Positions 53,815 through 62,434 of a DNA stretch of 64,000 nt are shown piece by piece. A program made the position numbers and the translations under genes. The DNA is from SELP01 sp035969385. Lineage in GTDB: Bacteria; Pseudomonadota; Alphaproteobacteria; Rhodobacterales; Rhodobacteraceae. The DNA lies in assembly GCF_035969385.1 (NCBI RefSeq), contig NZ_JAYKKJ010000006.1, forward strand, positions 1 through 64,000. Direction: 5' to 3'. Position 1 is the first letter of the stretch; every line of letters starts with the position of its first letter. A model generated the notes under the pieces. The model was not told the DNA's origin. It saw only the letters and a list, made by a program, of their open reading frames with translations, and made no database searches.

Positions 53815-54543
53815 ATGGATATCCGTGACGCCAAGGCCGTCATCACCGGCGGCGCCTCTGGCCTTGGGGCCGCGACAGCCCGTGCCTTTTGCGAGGCCGG
53901 GGCGGATGTGACGATCCTCGACCGCGACGCGGGCGGGGCCGCCTTTGCCGAAGGAATCGGGGCCGAGTTTGCCCAATGCGACGTCACGGACGAGGATTCG
54001 GTCACCGACGCGCTGGACTTTGCGACCGACCGGATGGGTGGGCTGAACGTGGCCGTGACCTGCGCCGGGATCGCCACGGCGGAAAAGACGTTGGGCCGCA
54101 ACGGACCACATCGGCAATCCAGTTTCGACCGGACCATCGGGATCAACCTGTCGGGCACATTCAACGTGGCCCGCCTTGCCGCCGCGCGGATGTCCGAGGG
54201 CGGCGTGCTGGTCTTCACCGCCTCGGTCGCGGCCTTTGACGGGCAAAAGGGACAGGCCGCCTATGCCGCGTCCAAGGCGGGGGTGACCGGCCTGCCCCTG
54301 CCCATGGCCCGCGATCTGTCGCGGCAAGGGGTGCGCGTTATGGCCATTGCGCCGGGCATTTTCCGAACCCCGATGCTGGAAGGGTTGGGACAAGAGGTCA
54401 TGGACGGGCTGGCCAAGGATGTCGTCTATCCCGCGCGGCTGGGCGATCCGGCGGAATTCGCGGCCTTGGCGCGGTTCATCGTCGAATGCGACTATCTGAA
54501 CGGAACGACAATCCGGTTGGACGGCGCGTTGCGAATGCCGTGA
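53815..54543 (+). CDS. SDR, 3-hydroxyacyl-CoA dehydrogenase type 2-like
   Basis: SDR of 242 residues: TGGASGLGAATA cofactor loop, LDRD (NAD-type Asp), CAGI, FTASVAAFDGQKGQAAYAASKAG with catalytic Ser, Tyr and Lys, and IAPGIFRTPML. The VAAFDGQKGQAAY stretch is typical of the HSD17B10/3-hydroxy-2-methylbutyryl-CoA dehydrogenase group. Twelve bases after the CoA-ligase-like gene; supports beta-oxidation-type processing of the activated acid. Confidence 0.88.
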   Translation: MDIRDAKAVITGGASGLGAATARAFCEAGADVTILDRDAGGAAFAEGIGAEFAQCDVTDEDSVTDALDFATDRMGGLNVAVTCAGIATAEKTLGRNGPHRQSSFDRTIGINLSGTFNVARLAAARMSEGGVLVFTASVAAFDGQKGQAAYAASKAGVTGLPLPMARDLSRQGVRVMAIAPGIFRTPMLEGLGQEVMDGLAKDVVYPARLGDPAEFAALARFIVECDYLNGTTIRLDGALRMP

Positions 54544-54600
54544 ATGTCGCGCGGCAGGCTGCCGCATGGCAACGCCGGAACAGCACCCCATATCAGGGGC

Positions 54601-54861
54601 ATGACCCAAGCTGCATTCAACCTCCCCGCTCAAGCCGGCCCTGTGCGGCCCCTCCTCACCCTTCCCCTATTCGGGGCACTTTTCCGGGCCATGTCCGACA
54701 GCGCCGAGGCAGCGATCTTCGTGGCCTTTGCCCTCGCCGTTCTGGCGATTGCCGCCGCGGTGGTGCTTTGGGGTCTGCCCGCGCTGGTCTTGTCGGCCTT
54801 GGCCGTTGTGCCGGTGATGTTTGCCTTCTACATCGCGATCAGCTGGCCCTTTGGCCGCTGA
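54601..54861 (+). CDS. Small membrane protein
   Basis: Hypothetical protein of 86 residues with two adjoining hydrophobic stretches (about 35-80). The ATG at 54601 is preferred (AGGGG just upstream); a frame-compatible ATG at 54544 touches the SDR stop and lacks a ribosome site. It ends one base before the stop of the convergent ABC-F gene. Confidence 0.55.
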   Translation: MTQAAFNLPAQAGPVRPLLTLPLFGALFRAMSDSAEAAIFVAFALAVLAIAAAVVLWGLPALVLSALAVVPVMFAFYIAISWPFGR

Positions 54862-56673
54862 TCAGCCTTCGGCCTTTTCCATCAACTCCAGCCATTCCTC
54901 TTCCGCGGCCGAGAGCGTGTTCTGACGATCCGTCAGCGCCTCGGTCGCCTTGCGGAACTTGACCGGGTTTTCCGTAAACAGCGTCGGGTCGGCCATCAGC
55001 TGTTCCAGCTTGGCGATCTCGGCGGTCAGCCGGTCAATCAGGCCCGGTAATTCCTCTAACCGGTGCTTCTCGGTAAAGCTCAGGCCAGACTTCTTTGGTT
55101 CAACCTTCTGTTCCGGTTTATCTTTTTGAACCTTTGGCTTATCGGCCACTTCTAAAGTCGGCTGAGCGCCCCTCTGGGCCTGATAATCTGTCCAGCCCCC
55201 GGCATAAACCACCGCCCTGCCGTTGCCTTCCATCGCGACGGTCGTGGTCGCCACCCGGTCCAGAAAATCCCGATCGTGGCTGACCAGAAGGACCGTCCCG
55301 TCATAGTCGTCTAAGATCTCTTTCAGCAGGTCCAGCGTTTCGATGTCCAGATCGTTGGTCGGTTCGTCCAGCACCAGAAGGTTTGATTCCTTCGCCATCA
55401 GCTTGGCCAGCAGCAGCCGCGCCTTTTCGCCCCCCGACAAGGACCGGACCGGGGCTCGCGCCTGCGCCTCGTCAAACAGGAAATCCTTGAGATAGGCGAC
55501 GACATGTTTCGGCGTCCCGCGCACCATGACCTGATCGGCCCGGCCCCCGACGCGCATGGCCGGATCGCCAGTCAAGCTATCCCAAAGTGACATGTCGGGG
55601 TCAAGCTGGGCGCGGGCCTGATCGAACACCGCGATGGCCAGGTTGGTGCCGTGCTTGATGGTTCCGGCGTCGGGTTGAACTTCACCCAACAACATCTTGA
55701 TAAGGCTTGTTTTCCCAACGCCATTTGGACCCACGAAGGCAACCCTGTCCCCACGCTGAACGGTCAGGCTGAACCCTTTCACGATGGGCTTGCCATCGTA
55801 GGATTTCACCAGCCCCTCGGCCTCGATCACCTTCTTGCCAGAGGTCGGCCCGCTGTCGAGGCTAAGCGCGGCAGTGCCCTGCCGCCGGATCATCGCCGCC
55901 CGTTCTGCCCGCAGGTCCTGCAAGGCCCGGACCCGGCCCATGTTCCGCTTGCGTCGGGCACTGATGCCTTCGACGGCCCATCGCGCCTCGGCCTTGATCT
56001 TGCGATCCATCTTGTGGCGGGCGATGTCCTCTTCTTCCCAGATCTTGTCACGCCAGGCTTCGAACCCTTCGAATCCCACCTCGGCCCGCCGCACCATTCC
56101 CCTGTCGATCCAAAGGGTTGCACGGGTAAGTTCGCGCAGAAATGCCCGGTCGTGCGAGATCAGGACGAAGCCGGACTTCGTGGTCTTCAACTCATTTTCC
56201 AGCCAGCGCACCGCTTCGATATCGAGGTGGTTGGTCGGTTCGTCCAGAAGCATCAGTTCCGGGGCCTCGGCCATCAGTTTGGCCAGTGCCGCGCGGCGGC
56301 GTTCCCCGCCCGAGGCGACGGACACCGCGCGGGTAGGGTCGAATTTCAGCCCTTCGGCCACCATTTCGACCCGATAGGCCTCTGCCTCTCCGACGCCGCT
56401 GGCGGCATAGTCGCCCAGGGTCGCGAAACCCTCCATAGTTGGGTCCTGTTCCATATATCCGACCGAGGTCCCCGGCGGGACGACGCGGGTGCCGTTGTCG
56501 GGCTCGACGATCCCGGCCATCACCTTCATCAAGGTTGATTTGCCCGACCCGTTGCGCCCCACAAGGGCCACCCGGTCGCCCTGCTGGACAACCAGCGACA
56601 GGTCGGAAAACAGAGGATCGCCGCCGAAGGTCAGCGAGATGTCGGAAAGCTGGAGAAGGGGTGCGCGTGCCAT
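54862..56673 (-). CDS. uup: ABC-F ATPase (Uup-type)
   Basis: Soluble protein of 603 residues with two ATPase domains: Walker A GRNGSGKST and GPNGVGKTS, signatures VASGGERRR and LSGGEKARL, Walker B LMLLDEPTNHLD and LLVLDEPTNDLD. A linker between them and a C-terminal coiled coil (~530-600) fit Uup rather than EttA. ABC-F proteins act on ribosomes or DNA structures, not in transport. The gene is complete. Confidence 0.93.
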   Translation of the reverse strand: MARAPLLQLSDISLTFGGDPLFSDLSLVVQQGDRVALVGRNGSGKSTLMKVMAGIVEPDNGTRVVPPGTSVGYMEQDPTMEGFATLGDYAASGVGEAEAYRVEMVAEGLKFDPTRAVSVASGGERRRAALAKLMAEAPELMLLDEPTNHLDIEAVRWLENELKTTKSGFVLISHDRAFLRELTRATLWIDRGMVRRAEVGFEGFEAWRDKIWEEEDIARHKMDRKIKAEARWAVEGISARRKRNMGRVRALQDLRAERAAMIRRQGTAALSLDSGPTSGKKVIEAEGLVKSYDGKPIVKGFSLTVQRGDRVAFVGPNGVGKTSLIKMLLGEVQPDAGTIKHGTNLAIAVFDQARAQLDPDMSLWDSLTGDPAMRVGGRADQVMVRGTPKHVVAYLKDFLFDEAQARAPVRSLSGGEKARLLLAKLMAKESNLLVLDEPTNDLDIETLDLLKEILDDYDGTVLLVSHDRDFLDRVATTTVAMEGNGRAVVYAGGWTDYQAQRGAQPTLEVADKPKVQKDKPEQKVEPKKSGLSFTEKHRLEELPGLIDRLTAEIAKLEQLMADPTLFTENPVKFRKATEALTDRQNTLSAAEEEWLELMEKAEG

Positions 56674-56715
56674 GGGTGCGAGTTATTGCCAAGCGCGGCG
56701 GCGTGCAAGGGGCTG

Positions 56716-57468
56716 CTAGGCTAGGCCCGCCAACATCCGCAGCGCGCGGGCCCGCGCGGGCGGGATTCGGGCGATTTCAACGGCGGTGAAGACATGGATC
56801 GTCTGCATGTCTGGGTCGATAACGGCGTGGTCAGACACCCAGCCGCCCATTTGCAGATAGCTGCGCAAGAGCGGCGGAAACGCGGCGGCGCCCCCCGCTT
56901 CGCCCAGCTCGGCAAGGTCGATCACCGCCGGGGACCGCCGCCGCACAGGCCAATCCGCCGGCCCCTGATGGTCCCGCCCCAACCGCGACAGGGCGGCCCG
57001 GTGCGGTGCCGGGTCGATCCCTGCAAAACTGGAGCAGCCGAACAGAAGGCCGACCCCTGCCGTATCGACGATCCGGGCCAGCGCCGCCCAACCGATCCGC
57101 AGCACATCGCTGTCGGGGCCAAGAGCCGGGTCAAGGCAAAAGCGGCCAAGCTCCAACACCGTGGCAGGATAGTGATCAAGCGCTGTCAGATCGTAGAATT
57201 GCCCTGCGTATCCGCCGGATGCCCCGCCCGACGACAGGCGGATCCGGAAGGTCCCCACCAGCGCCCCGTCCCGTTCGATCAAGATCTGGGGCCAGTCCAC
57301 GTCGAAGGCATCGCAATCCCGGCCCGCACGCCCGTGAAAGGCCTTGTGGCGCAGCGCAAAACAAGCCTCGGCCTCTGCCTCTGTTCCTGCGAGGCGCACA
57401 GACACGCGGCCGCGGGCAAAGGGCAGCAAGGCGGCGATAGCCTCATGCCTCGTTCCCCCGTTCGGCAT
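56716..57468 (-). CDS. olsB: OlsB-like N-acyltransferase (GNAT/hemolysin family)
   Basis: Protein of 250 residues resembling ornithine-acyl-ACP N-acyltransferase: VRLAGTEAEAEACFALRHKAFHG at the start, LVGTFRI, and ATVLELGRFCLDPALGPDSDVLRIGWAALARIV with the family ELGR motif, then LLFGCSSFAGIDP. It catalyses the first step of ornithine lipid synthesis. OlsA is not adjacent. ATG at 57468 preferred to TTG at 57480. Confidence 0.82.
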   Translation of the reverse strand: MPNGGTRHEAIAALLPFARGRVSVRLAGTEAEAEACFALRHKAFHGRAGRDCDAFDVDWPQILIERDGALVGTFRIRLSSGGASGGYAGQFYDLTALDHYPATVLELGRFCLDPALGPDSDVLRIGWAALARIVDTAGVGLLFGCSSFAGIDPAPHRAALSRLGRDHQGPADWPVRRRSPAVIDLAELGEAGGAAAFPPLLRSYLQMGGWVSDHAVIDPDMQTIHVFTAVEIARIPPARARALRMLAGLA

Positions 57469-57483
57469 GTGCCGGGACAAAGG

Positions 57484-57945
57484 TTAGTTCGGGGCGAGGA
57501 ACTGACCGGCGTCAAAACGGCCGATCGAACCAAGAAGCTGCCGGATCAGGGTGTTGTCCTCGACGTTCGAATCGGTGACGCGGCGGGACAGAACGACAAC
57601 CCGGCCATCTTCCAGGCCGTAGCGGGCGATATCGCGCACGATTCCGTTTTCGTCGAAATAGATCGCCAGAACCTCGCGGCTGGTCTCCTTGGGCGCAAAG
57701 GGGCCAATCGTGCGATAGCTGGAGGCAACGTAATAGAACCCGCTGTCGTTCAGGAGGCCCGCCGCACCCGGCGGACCGATCAGTTCGGCCACGGTGTCGC
57801 GGCTATCCGCACCGACGATGATCTGGGCCAGCTCATCCTCGCGCGGGACATAGCCGTGGTTGCGCACGATCGGCGCGCAGGCCGACAGGGCGATCCCCAT
57901 GGCCGCGGCGATGATCGCGCCGCGCAGTCCGGTCGGTTGTGGCAT
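57484..57945 (-). CDS. bamE: BamE/SmpA-type outer membrane lipoprotein
   Basis: Lipoprotein of 153 residues: signal peptide ending in lipobox LSAC (Cys23), then GYVPREDELAQIIVGADSRDTVAELIGPPG, the BamE/OmlA fold core, and FYYVASSYRT. It assists outer-membrane protein insertion as part of the BAM complex. Divergent from the DUF177 gene, 15 bases upstream of olsB. Confidence 0.88.
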   Translation of the reverse strand: MPQPTGLRGAIIAAAMGIALSACAPIVRNHGYVPREDELAQIIVGADSRDTVAELIGPPGAAGLLNDSGFYYVASSYRTIGPFAPKETSREVLAIYFDENGIVRDIARYGLEDGRVVVLSRRVTDSNVEDNTLIRQLLGSIGRFDAGQFLAPN

Positions 57946-58029
57946 GTGGTGCCCCCTTGCCTTGCCCTGTTCTGCCTTCTATCGACGCTTACATCATGCG
58001 TGGCCCCCTGTTCAAGAATGGAAACCCCG

Positions 58030-58560
58030 ATGGCTGACCCGACCCCCGCCCTGCCGACCCATCCGGTGCGCCTGGCCGATCTGGACGGCCGCCGGGACCG
58101 CACGTTCGACCTGATGCCAACGCCTGCCGAACGGGCGGCGATTGCTACGGCACTCGACATTCCCAAGGTCCGCAAGCTGCGCCTGACCGGTCGGCTGGTG
58201 CCGATCGGACGCAAGGACTGGCGGCTTGAGGCAGAACTGGGCGCGACCGTGGTACAGGACTGTGTCGTCACGCTGGAGCCGGTCACCACCCGCATCGACG
58301 AAGCGGTGAACCGCAGCTACCTGTCCGAACTGCCCGATCTGGGAACCGGAGAGGTCGAGATGCCCGAGGATGACGAGGCAGATCCGCTCCCCGCGGTGCT
58401 CGACCTTGCCGAGGTGATGATTGAGGCACTGGCACTGGCCCTGCCGCCCTTCCCCCGCGCCGAAGGGGCATCGCTGGAAGACCCCGATGACGACAACATT
58501 GCAGATGTCCGTCGCCCGTTTTCGGGATTGAAGGACCTTCTCGACCCAAAGGATGAATAG
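58030..58560 (+). CDS. DUF177 (YceD-like) protein
   Basis: Protein of 176 residues of the DUF177 family, usually encoded before rpmF and implicated in 23S rRNA synthesis or processing. VQDCVVTLEPVTTRIDEAV with the conserved Cys, and the C-terminal AEGASLEDPDDDNIADVRRPFSGLKDLL, are typical. The ATG at 58030 has GGAAA 5 bases upstream; an ATG at 58018 is in frame. The stop is 5 bases from the repeat element. Confidence 0.9.
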   Translation: MADPTPALPTHPVRLADLDGRRDRTFDLMPTPAERAAIATALDIPKVRKLRLTGRLVPIGRKDWRLEAELGATVVQDCVVTLEPVTTRIDEAVNRSYLSELPDLGTGEVEMPEDDEADPLPAVLDLAEVMIEALALALPPFPRAEGASLEDPDDDNIADVRRPFSGLKDLLDPKDE

Positions 58561-58565
58561 GGAGC

Positions 58566-58749
58566 GGTGGGTTAAAACCCACCTTACGAAGGGGCTCTGC
58601 CCCTCTGGCCCTTTCGGGCCATTCACCCCGGGATATTTATTGACCCAAAGAAGGGGGTGGCCTCAGCGTCCATTCTTCTTTGGGTTGGAGATTTGCTCGG
58701 GGGGTCCGGGCGGCGAAGCGCCCCCGGGTAAGGTGGGTCTTGACCCACC
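58566..58749 (-). repeat. Composite TIR repeat element, copy 3 (complete, inverted)
   Basis: Same element as 5786-5985, in reverse orientation, 184 bp. Both ends are perfect palindromes: GGTGGGTT/AACCCACC with AA between them (58566-58583) and GGTGGGTC-TT-GACCCACC (58732-58749), arranged as terminal inverted repeats. Internal blocks (ATAAATATCCCGGGGTGAAT, GAATGGACGCTGAGGCCA, ACCCGGGGGCGCTTCGCC on the minus strand) are conserved. It separates DUF177 from rpmF, genes that are commonly adjacent. Confidence 0.82.
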
Positions 58750-58931
58750 ATTTCCCCCATCCTGTTTTCCGGTTGCGTTCTGGCGGAATCGCAGTATTTT
58801 CGCGGCCTCTTTCGGATCGGCACTCGACAGTCACAGCCCAATCGCTTAAACGGCGGCGAGTCAGATCAGGAACACGAAATCCGGGCCCCTGCCGCATGGC
58901 ATGATTGCCCCCCAATACATAAGGTTGAGAC
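58750..58931. promoter_or_regulatory. Probable rpmF promoter region
   Basis: 182 bp between the repeat element and rpmF, with no ORF. Because the element's hairpins would hinder read-through from the DUF177 gene, rpmF-plsX-fabH probably start here. No -35/-10 pair stands out clearly. Confidence 0.4.
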
Positions 58932-59138
58932 ATGGCCGTCCAACAGAACAAGGTTTCGAAGTCGCGCCGCAACATGCGCCGGGCCCACGATGCACTCGTG
59001 GCCGCGAACCCGAACGAATGCCCCTCCTGCGGTGAGCTGAAGCGTCCGCATCACGTCTGCCCCTCCTGTGGTCACTACGCCGACCGCGAAGTGGTTGCCG
59101 CTGCCGACGAAATCGATCTGGACGACGACGCGGCGTAA
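58932..59138 (+). CDS. rpmF: 50S ribosomal protein L32
   Basis: Predicted 68-residue L32 with the conserved start AVQQNKVSKSRRNMRRAHDAL and a zinc-binding pair CPSC...CPSC (residues ~30-47). The C-terminus is acidic. Full length. Normal first gene of the rpmF-plsX-fabH cluster. Confidence 0.97.
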   Translation: MAVQQNKVSKSRRNMRRAHDALVAANPNECPSCGELKRPHHVCPSCGHYADREVVAAADEIDLDDDAA

Positions 59139-59162
59139 GCCGCCGTCTGTCTGGCACCGGTC

Positions 59163-60305
59163 ATGGTTGATTCACCGCAGGCGTCAAACCCCGCAGCGAC
59201 CTCCAAAAGACCAGTCGTGCTATCGGTCGACGCCATGGGCGGAGACAAAGGGCCTGCAACGGTTGTTGCGGGCCTTGCGCGTTTTCTGTCGGAAAACCCG
59301 GAGGCCCGCGCCCTGCTGCATGGTCCGCGCGACCAGCTGAACCCGATGGTGGCCAAGCGCCGCATCGGCGACCGGGTCGAGGTGTGCGACGCGCCCGACG
59401 TGGTGAAGATGACCGACAAGCCCAGCCATGCGCTGCGTCACGGCAAGACCACGTCGATGTGGTCGGCCATCGACGCCGTGCGCGACGGGTCGGCGGATGT
59501 TTGCATTTCCTGCGGCAACACCGGCGCGCTGATGGCGATGTCCATGCTGCGCCTGCGCAAGGCGGATGGGGTGAACCGGCCCGCGATTGCCGCGCTCTGG
59601 CCGTCACGCAACCCGTCCGGGTTCAACATGATGCTGGACGCGGGCGCCGATATCCGCGCCGATCAGGACGATCTTCTGACCTATGCGCTGATGGGCGCCT
59701 CCTATGCCCGCAACGGCATGGGGCTGGCCCGCCCCCGAATCGGCCTGCTGAATGTCGGGGTCGAAGAACATAAGGGCCGCGCTGAACTGAAGGTCGCGCA
59801 TGACCTGATTTCCCGGGCCGCCGCGCGGGGCGACTACGAATACGTGGGATTCGTCGAAGGTGGCGATTTTCCCTCGGACCGGGTCGATGTGATCGTCACC
59901 GACGGGTTTACCGGCAACGTCGCCCTGAAAACCGGCGAAGGCACCGCCAACCTGATTTCGGAATTGTTGAAGGAAGCCTTCAACAAGACGCCCCTGTCCA
60001 AGATCGCGGCCCTTCTGGCGATGACATCCCTGCAGCGCTTGCGCAAACGGATCGACCCGCGCCGGGTCAATGGCGGGGTCTTCCTCGGGCTGAACAAGAC
60101 CGTTGTGAAAAGCCACGGATCGGCCGACGCCACCGGCGTCGCCGCGGCGCTGGCACTTGGCCACCGACTGGCGCTGTCGGGTTTCTCGGACAAGCTGGCC
60201 GCGCGGGTTGCATCCGCCGCCGCCCTTGCGCAAGATGCCACGAATGACAGTGCGGCAGAGGGGGACACGGACTCTGCCGACAGCGGGGACAGGCAGGCAA
60301 AATGA
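59163..60305 (+). CDS. plsX: Phosphate acyltransferase PlsX
   Basis: Predicted 380-residue PlsX, which makes acyl-phosphate from acyl-ACP for phospholipid synthesis. Motifs: VDAMGGDKGP, SCGNTGALMAMS, AALWPSRNPSGF, NVGVEEHKG, FVEGGDFPSDRVDVIVTDGFTGNVALKTGEG. A polar tail of about 35 residues extends beyond the core. Overlaps fabH by ATGA. Confidence 0.96.
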   Translation: MVDSPQASNPAATSKRPVVLSVDAMGGDKGPATVVAGLARFLSENPEARALLHGPRDQLNPMVAKRRIGDRVEVCDAPDVVKMTDKPSHALRHGKTTSMWSAIDAVRDGSADVCISCGNTGALMAMSMLRLRKADGVNRPAIAALWPSRNPSGFNMMLDAGADIRADQDDLLTYALMGASYARNGMGLARPRIGLLNVGVEEHKGRAELKVAHDLISRAAARGDYEYVGFVEGGDFPSDRVDVIVTDGFTGNVALKTGEGTANLISELLKEAFNKTPLSKIAALLAMTSLQRLRKRIDPRRVNGGVFLGLNKTVVKSHGSADATGVAAALALGHRLALSGFSDKLAARVASAAALAQDATNDSAAEGDTDSADSGDRQAK

Positions 60306-61273
60306 CGATACGCGCGGTGGTCAAAGGCGTTGGGCACTACCTGCCCGAACGCGTGGTTCCCAACAGCTATTTCGAAGAGATCGTCGATACGAGCAATGAC
60401 TGGATCGTCAGCCGGTCCGGCATCGAACGGCGCCATTTCGCGGCCGAAGGCCAGACGACATCCGATCTTGCCACCCGGGCGGCACAGGCGGCGCTGGACA
60501 GTGCCGGGCTGACCGGGGCGGATGTGGATGCGATCATTCTTGCCACCTCCACCGCCGATCTGACCTTTCCCTCGGCCGCGACCATGGTGCAGGCAAACCT
60601 AGGGAATACAAAGGGTTATGCCTTTGATGTTCAGGCAGTTTGCGCCGGGTTTGTCTTTGCGCTGGCCAATGCCAACGCGCTAATCGTGTCCGGTCAGGCG
60701 CGCCGTGTTCTGGTCATCGGGGCCGAAACCTTCAGCCGAATCCTCGATTTCACCGACCGGTCCACCTGTGTCCTCTTCGGCGATGGCGCGGGCGCGGTTC
60801 TGTTGGAGGCGCAGGAGGGCACCGGCGACAATACCGACCGGGGCATCCTGTCCACCGACCTGAATTCCGACGGCACCTATCGCGACATCCTCTATGTCGA
60901 TGGCGGGGTATCGACCCAGTCCACCGGCGTTCTGAAGATGGCCGGGAAAGAGGTGTTCCGCCACGCGGTCGAAAAGCTGGCCCAGACCGCGCATCATGCG
61001 CTTGAAAAGGTCGGGCTGAAGGATGACGCAGTTGATTGGGTGGTCCCTCATCAGGCGAATATCCGCATCATCCAGTCCACCGCGAAGAAACTGGGTGTCG
61101 GCATGGACCGGGTCGTGGTGACCGTTCAGGACCATGGCAATACCTCGGCCGCCTCGATCCCACTGGCGCTGTCGGTTGGCGTCGAACGCGGCCAGATCAA
61201 ACAGGGCGATCTGATCGTGACCGAAGCGATCGGCGGCGGTCTGGCCTGGGGTTCTGTGGTTCTGCGCTGGTAG
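60302..61273 (+). CDS. fabH: Beta-ketoacyl-ACP synthase III
   Basis: Predicted 323-residue FabH, which starts fatty-acid synthesis by condensing acetyl-CoA with malonyl-ACP. Catalytic Cys in FDVQAVCAGFVFAL (~113), His in VVPHQANIRII (~249) and Asn in DHGNTSAASIP (~280) are present. Start coupled to plsX. Confidence 0.97.
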   Translation: MTIRAVVKGVGHYLPERVVPNSYFEEIVDTSNDWIVSRSGIERRHFAAEGQTTSDLATRAAQAALDSAGLTGADVDAIILATSTADLTFPSAATMVQANLGNTKGYAFDVQAVCAGFVFALANANALIVSGQARRVLVIGAETFSRILDFTDRSTCVLFGDGAGAVLLEAQEGTGDNTDRGILSTDLNSDGTYRDILYVDGGVSTQSTGVLKMAGKEVFRHAVEKLAQTAHHALEKVGLKDDAVDWVVPHQANIRIIQSTAKKLGVGMDRVVVTVQDHGNTSAASIPLALSVGVERGQIKQGDLIVTEAIGGGLAWGSVVLRW

Positions 61274-61302
61274 CGGAAACAGGTCTTTTCCCATTGGCTT
61301 GA

Positions 61303-61318
61303 ACTTGCCTGTGCAAGT
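61303..61318. promoter_or_regulatory. Inverted repeat between fabH and ihfA
   Basis: ACTTGC-CTGT-GCAAGT is a perfect 6-bp inverted repeat 30 bases after fabH and 67 bases before ihfA. It lacks a T tract, so it is more likely an operator or promoter element than a terminator. TTATTGACT follows at 61324. The protein that would bind is unknown. Confidence 0.35.
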
Positions 61319-61384
61319 CCCTGTTATTGACTCTGAAATTGCGTCTCGCCTAAGGTCTTTCAAAACCAATCAGGGGGGACACCG

Positions 61385-61687
61385 ATGGCCGAAAAGACGC
61401 TGACCCGGATGGATCTGGCCGAAGCCGTCCATGCCGAGGTGGGGCTGTCCCGAAACGACAGCGCCGATCTGGTCGAAAGCGTGCTGCAACATGTGTCTGA
61501 TGCGCTCGTCCGCGGCGAGTCGGTCAAGATCAGTTCGTTTGGCACGTTCTCGATCCGGGACAAGGCCGCCCGCATGGGCCGCAATCCCAAGACCGGCGAA
61601 GAGGTTCCGATCAGTCCGCGCCGCGTTCTGACATTCCGGCCCAGCCACCTGATGAAAGACAAGGTCGCAGCTGGCAACAAGTCCTGA
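61385..61687 (+). CDS. ihfA: Integration host factor alpha subunit
   Basis: Predicted 100-residue IHF-alpha: KTLTRMDLAEAVHAEVGLSRNDSADLVESVL, VKISSFGTFSIRDKAARMGRNPKTGEE with the DNA-intercalating Pro region, and PRRVLTFRPSHLMKDKV. AGGGGGG precedes the ATG. Ten bases before the MerR gene. Confidence 0.95.
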   Translation: MAEKTLTRMDLAEAVHAEVGLSRNDSADLVESVLQHVSDALVRGESVKISSFGTFSIRDKAARMGRNPKTGEEVPISPRRVLTFRPSHLMKDKVAAGNKS

Positions 61688-61697
61688 GGGGGGCCCG

Positions 61698-62429
61698 ATG
61701 GCCAAATCCCGCGACGCATTCCGAACGATCTCCGAGGTTTCGGAGTGGCTTGATACGCCCGCACATGTGCTGCGGTTCTGGGAAAGCAAGTTCAGCCAGG
61801 TCAAACCCGTCAAACGCGCGGGTGGCCGCCGGTATTACCGGCCCGAAGACATGGAGCTTTTGGCCGGGATCAAGACGCTGCTGCATGAACAGGGCATGAC
61901 CATCAAGGGCGCGCAAAAGCTGTTGCGCGAGAAGGGGGTCAAACATGTCGCTTCGTTGGGGCCGGGTCTTGATGACGAGGGTACCATCGACGCCAACCCG
62001 ACACCGGATCCGGTAGCGACCCCGCCCAAGGTCGAGATTTCAGTGGGCCTGATGGCAACGCCCACCGGGGCCGACGACAGCGAAGCGGAAACACCGGACA
62101 CCCCGAAAGACCCAGAGGACGAAGCGGCCCCGCCGGCCCGCGTGGGCCTAGGCATTGGCCTTGCCGCGCAGTTGCCCGAAAACCCGGCGGAGGCACCCGA
62201 CAACGTGGTTCCTTTCGACGCCACCCCGGTTGCCACCCCGCCCCCTACCCATGCGTCCCCTCGCCCGACGGTTCCCGCCGACCCCGACGACATGGACTAT
62301 AACCCGCCCAGCCGGGTGTTTTCCGCGCTGCAACGGGCGGACCGCGCGAAACTGGCCCGTAAGGCCTCCGCTATCGCGCCACTGATCGCCCGGCTTGACG
62401 CTGTCCGCGCGTCGATCAGCCGGGACTGA
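61698..62429 (+). CDS. MerR-family regulator with long acidic linker
   Basis: Protein of 243 residues. N-terminal MerR helix-turn-helix and wing (~8-80): TISEVSEWLDTPAHVLRFWESKFSQVKPVKRAGGRRYYRPEDMELLAGIKTLL. The middle (~90-200) is Pro/Ala/Asp-rich and probably disordered, and the C-terminus (~205-243) is a charged helix RVFSALQRADRAKLARKASAIAPLIARL. No metal-binding cysteines. Commonly found after ihfA in this group; targets unknown. Confidence 0.88.
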   Translation: MAKSRDAFRTISEVSEWLDTPAHVLRFWESKFSQVKPVKRAGGRRYYRPEDMELLAGIKTLLHEQGMTIKGAQKLLREKGVKHVASLGPGLDDEGTIDANPTPDPVATPPKVEISVGLMATPTGADDSEAETPDTPKDPEDEAAPPARVGLGIGLAAQLPENPAEAPDNVVPFDATPVATPPPTHASPRPTVPADPDDMDYNPPSRVFSALQRADRAKLARKASAIAPLIARLDAVRASISRD

Positions 62430-62434
62430 TCCGC

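Noticed and set aside
56794..58029. N-terminal extension in frame with the DUF177 protein
   Set aside because: The extension is antisense to olsB and bamE; the family N-terminus starts at 58030 or 58018.
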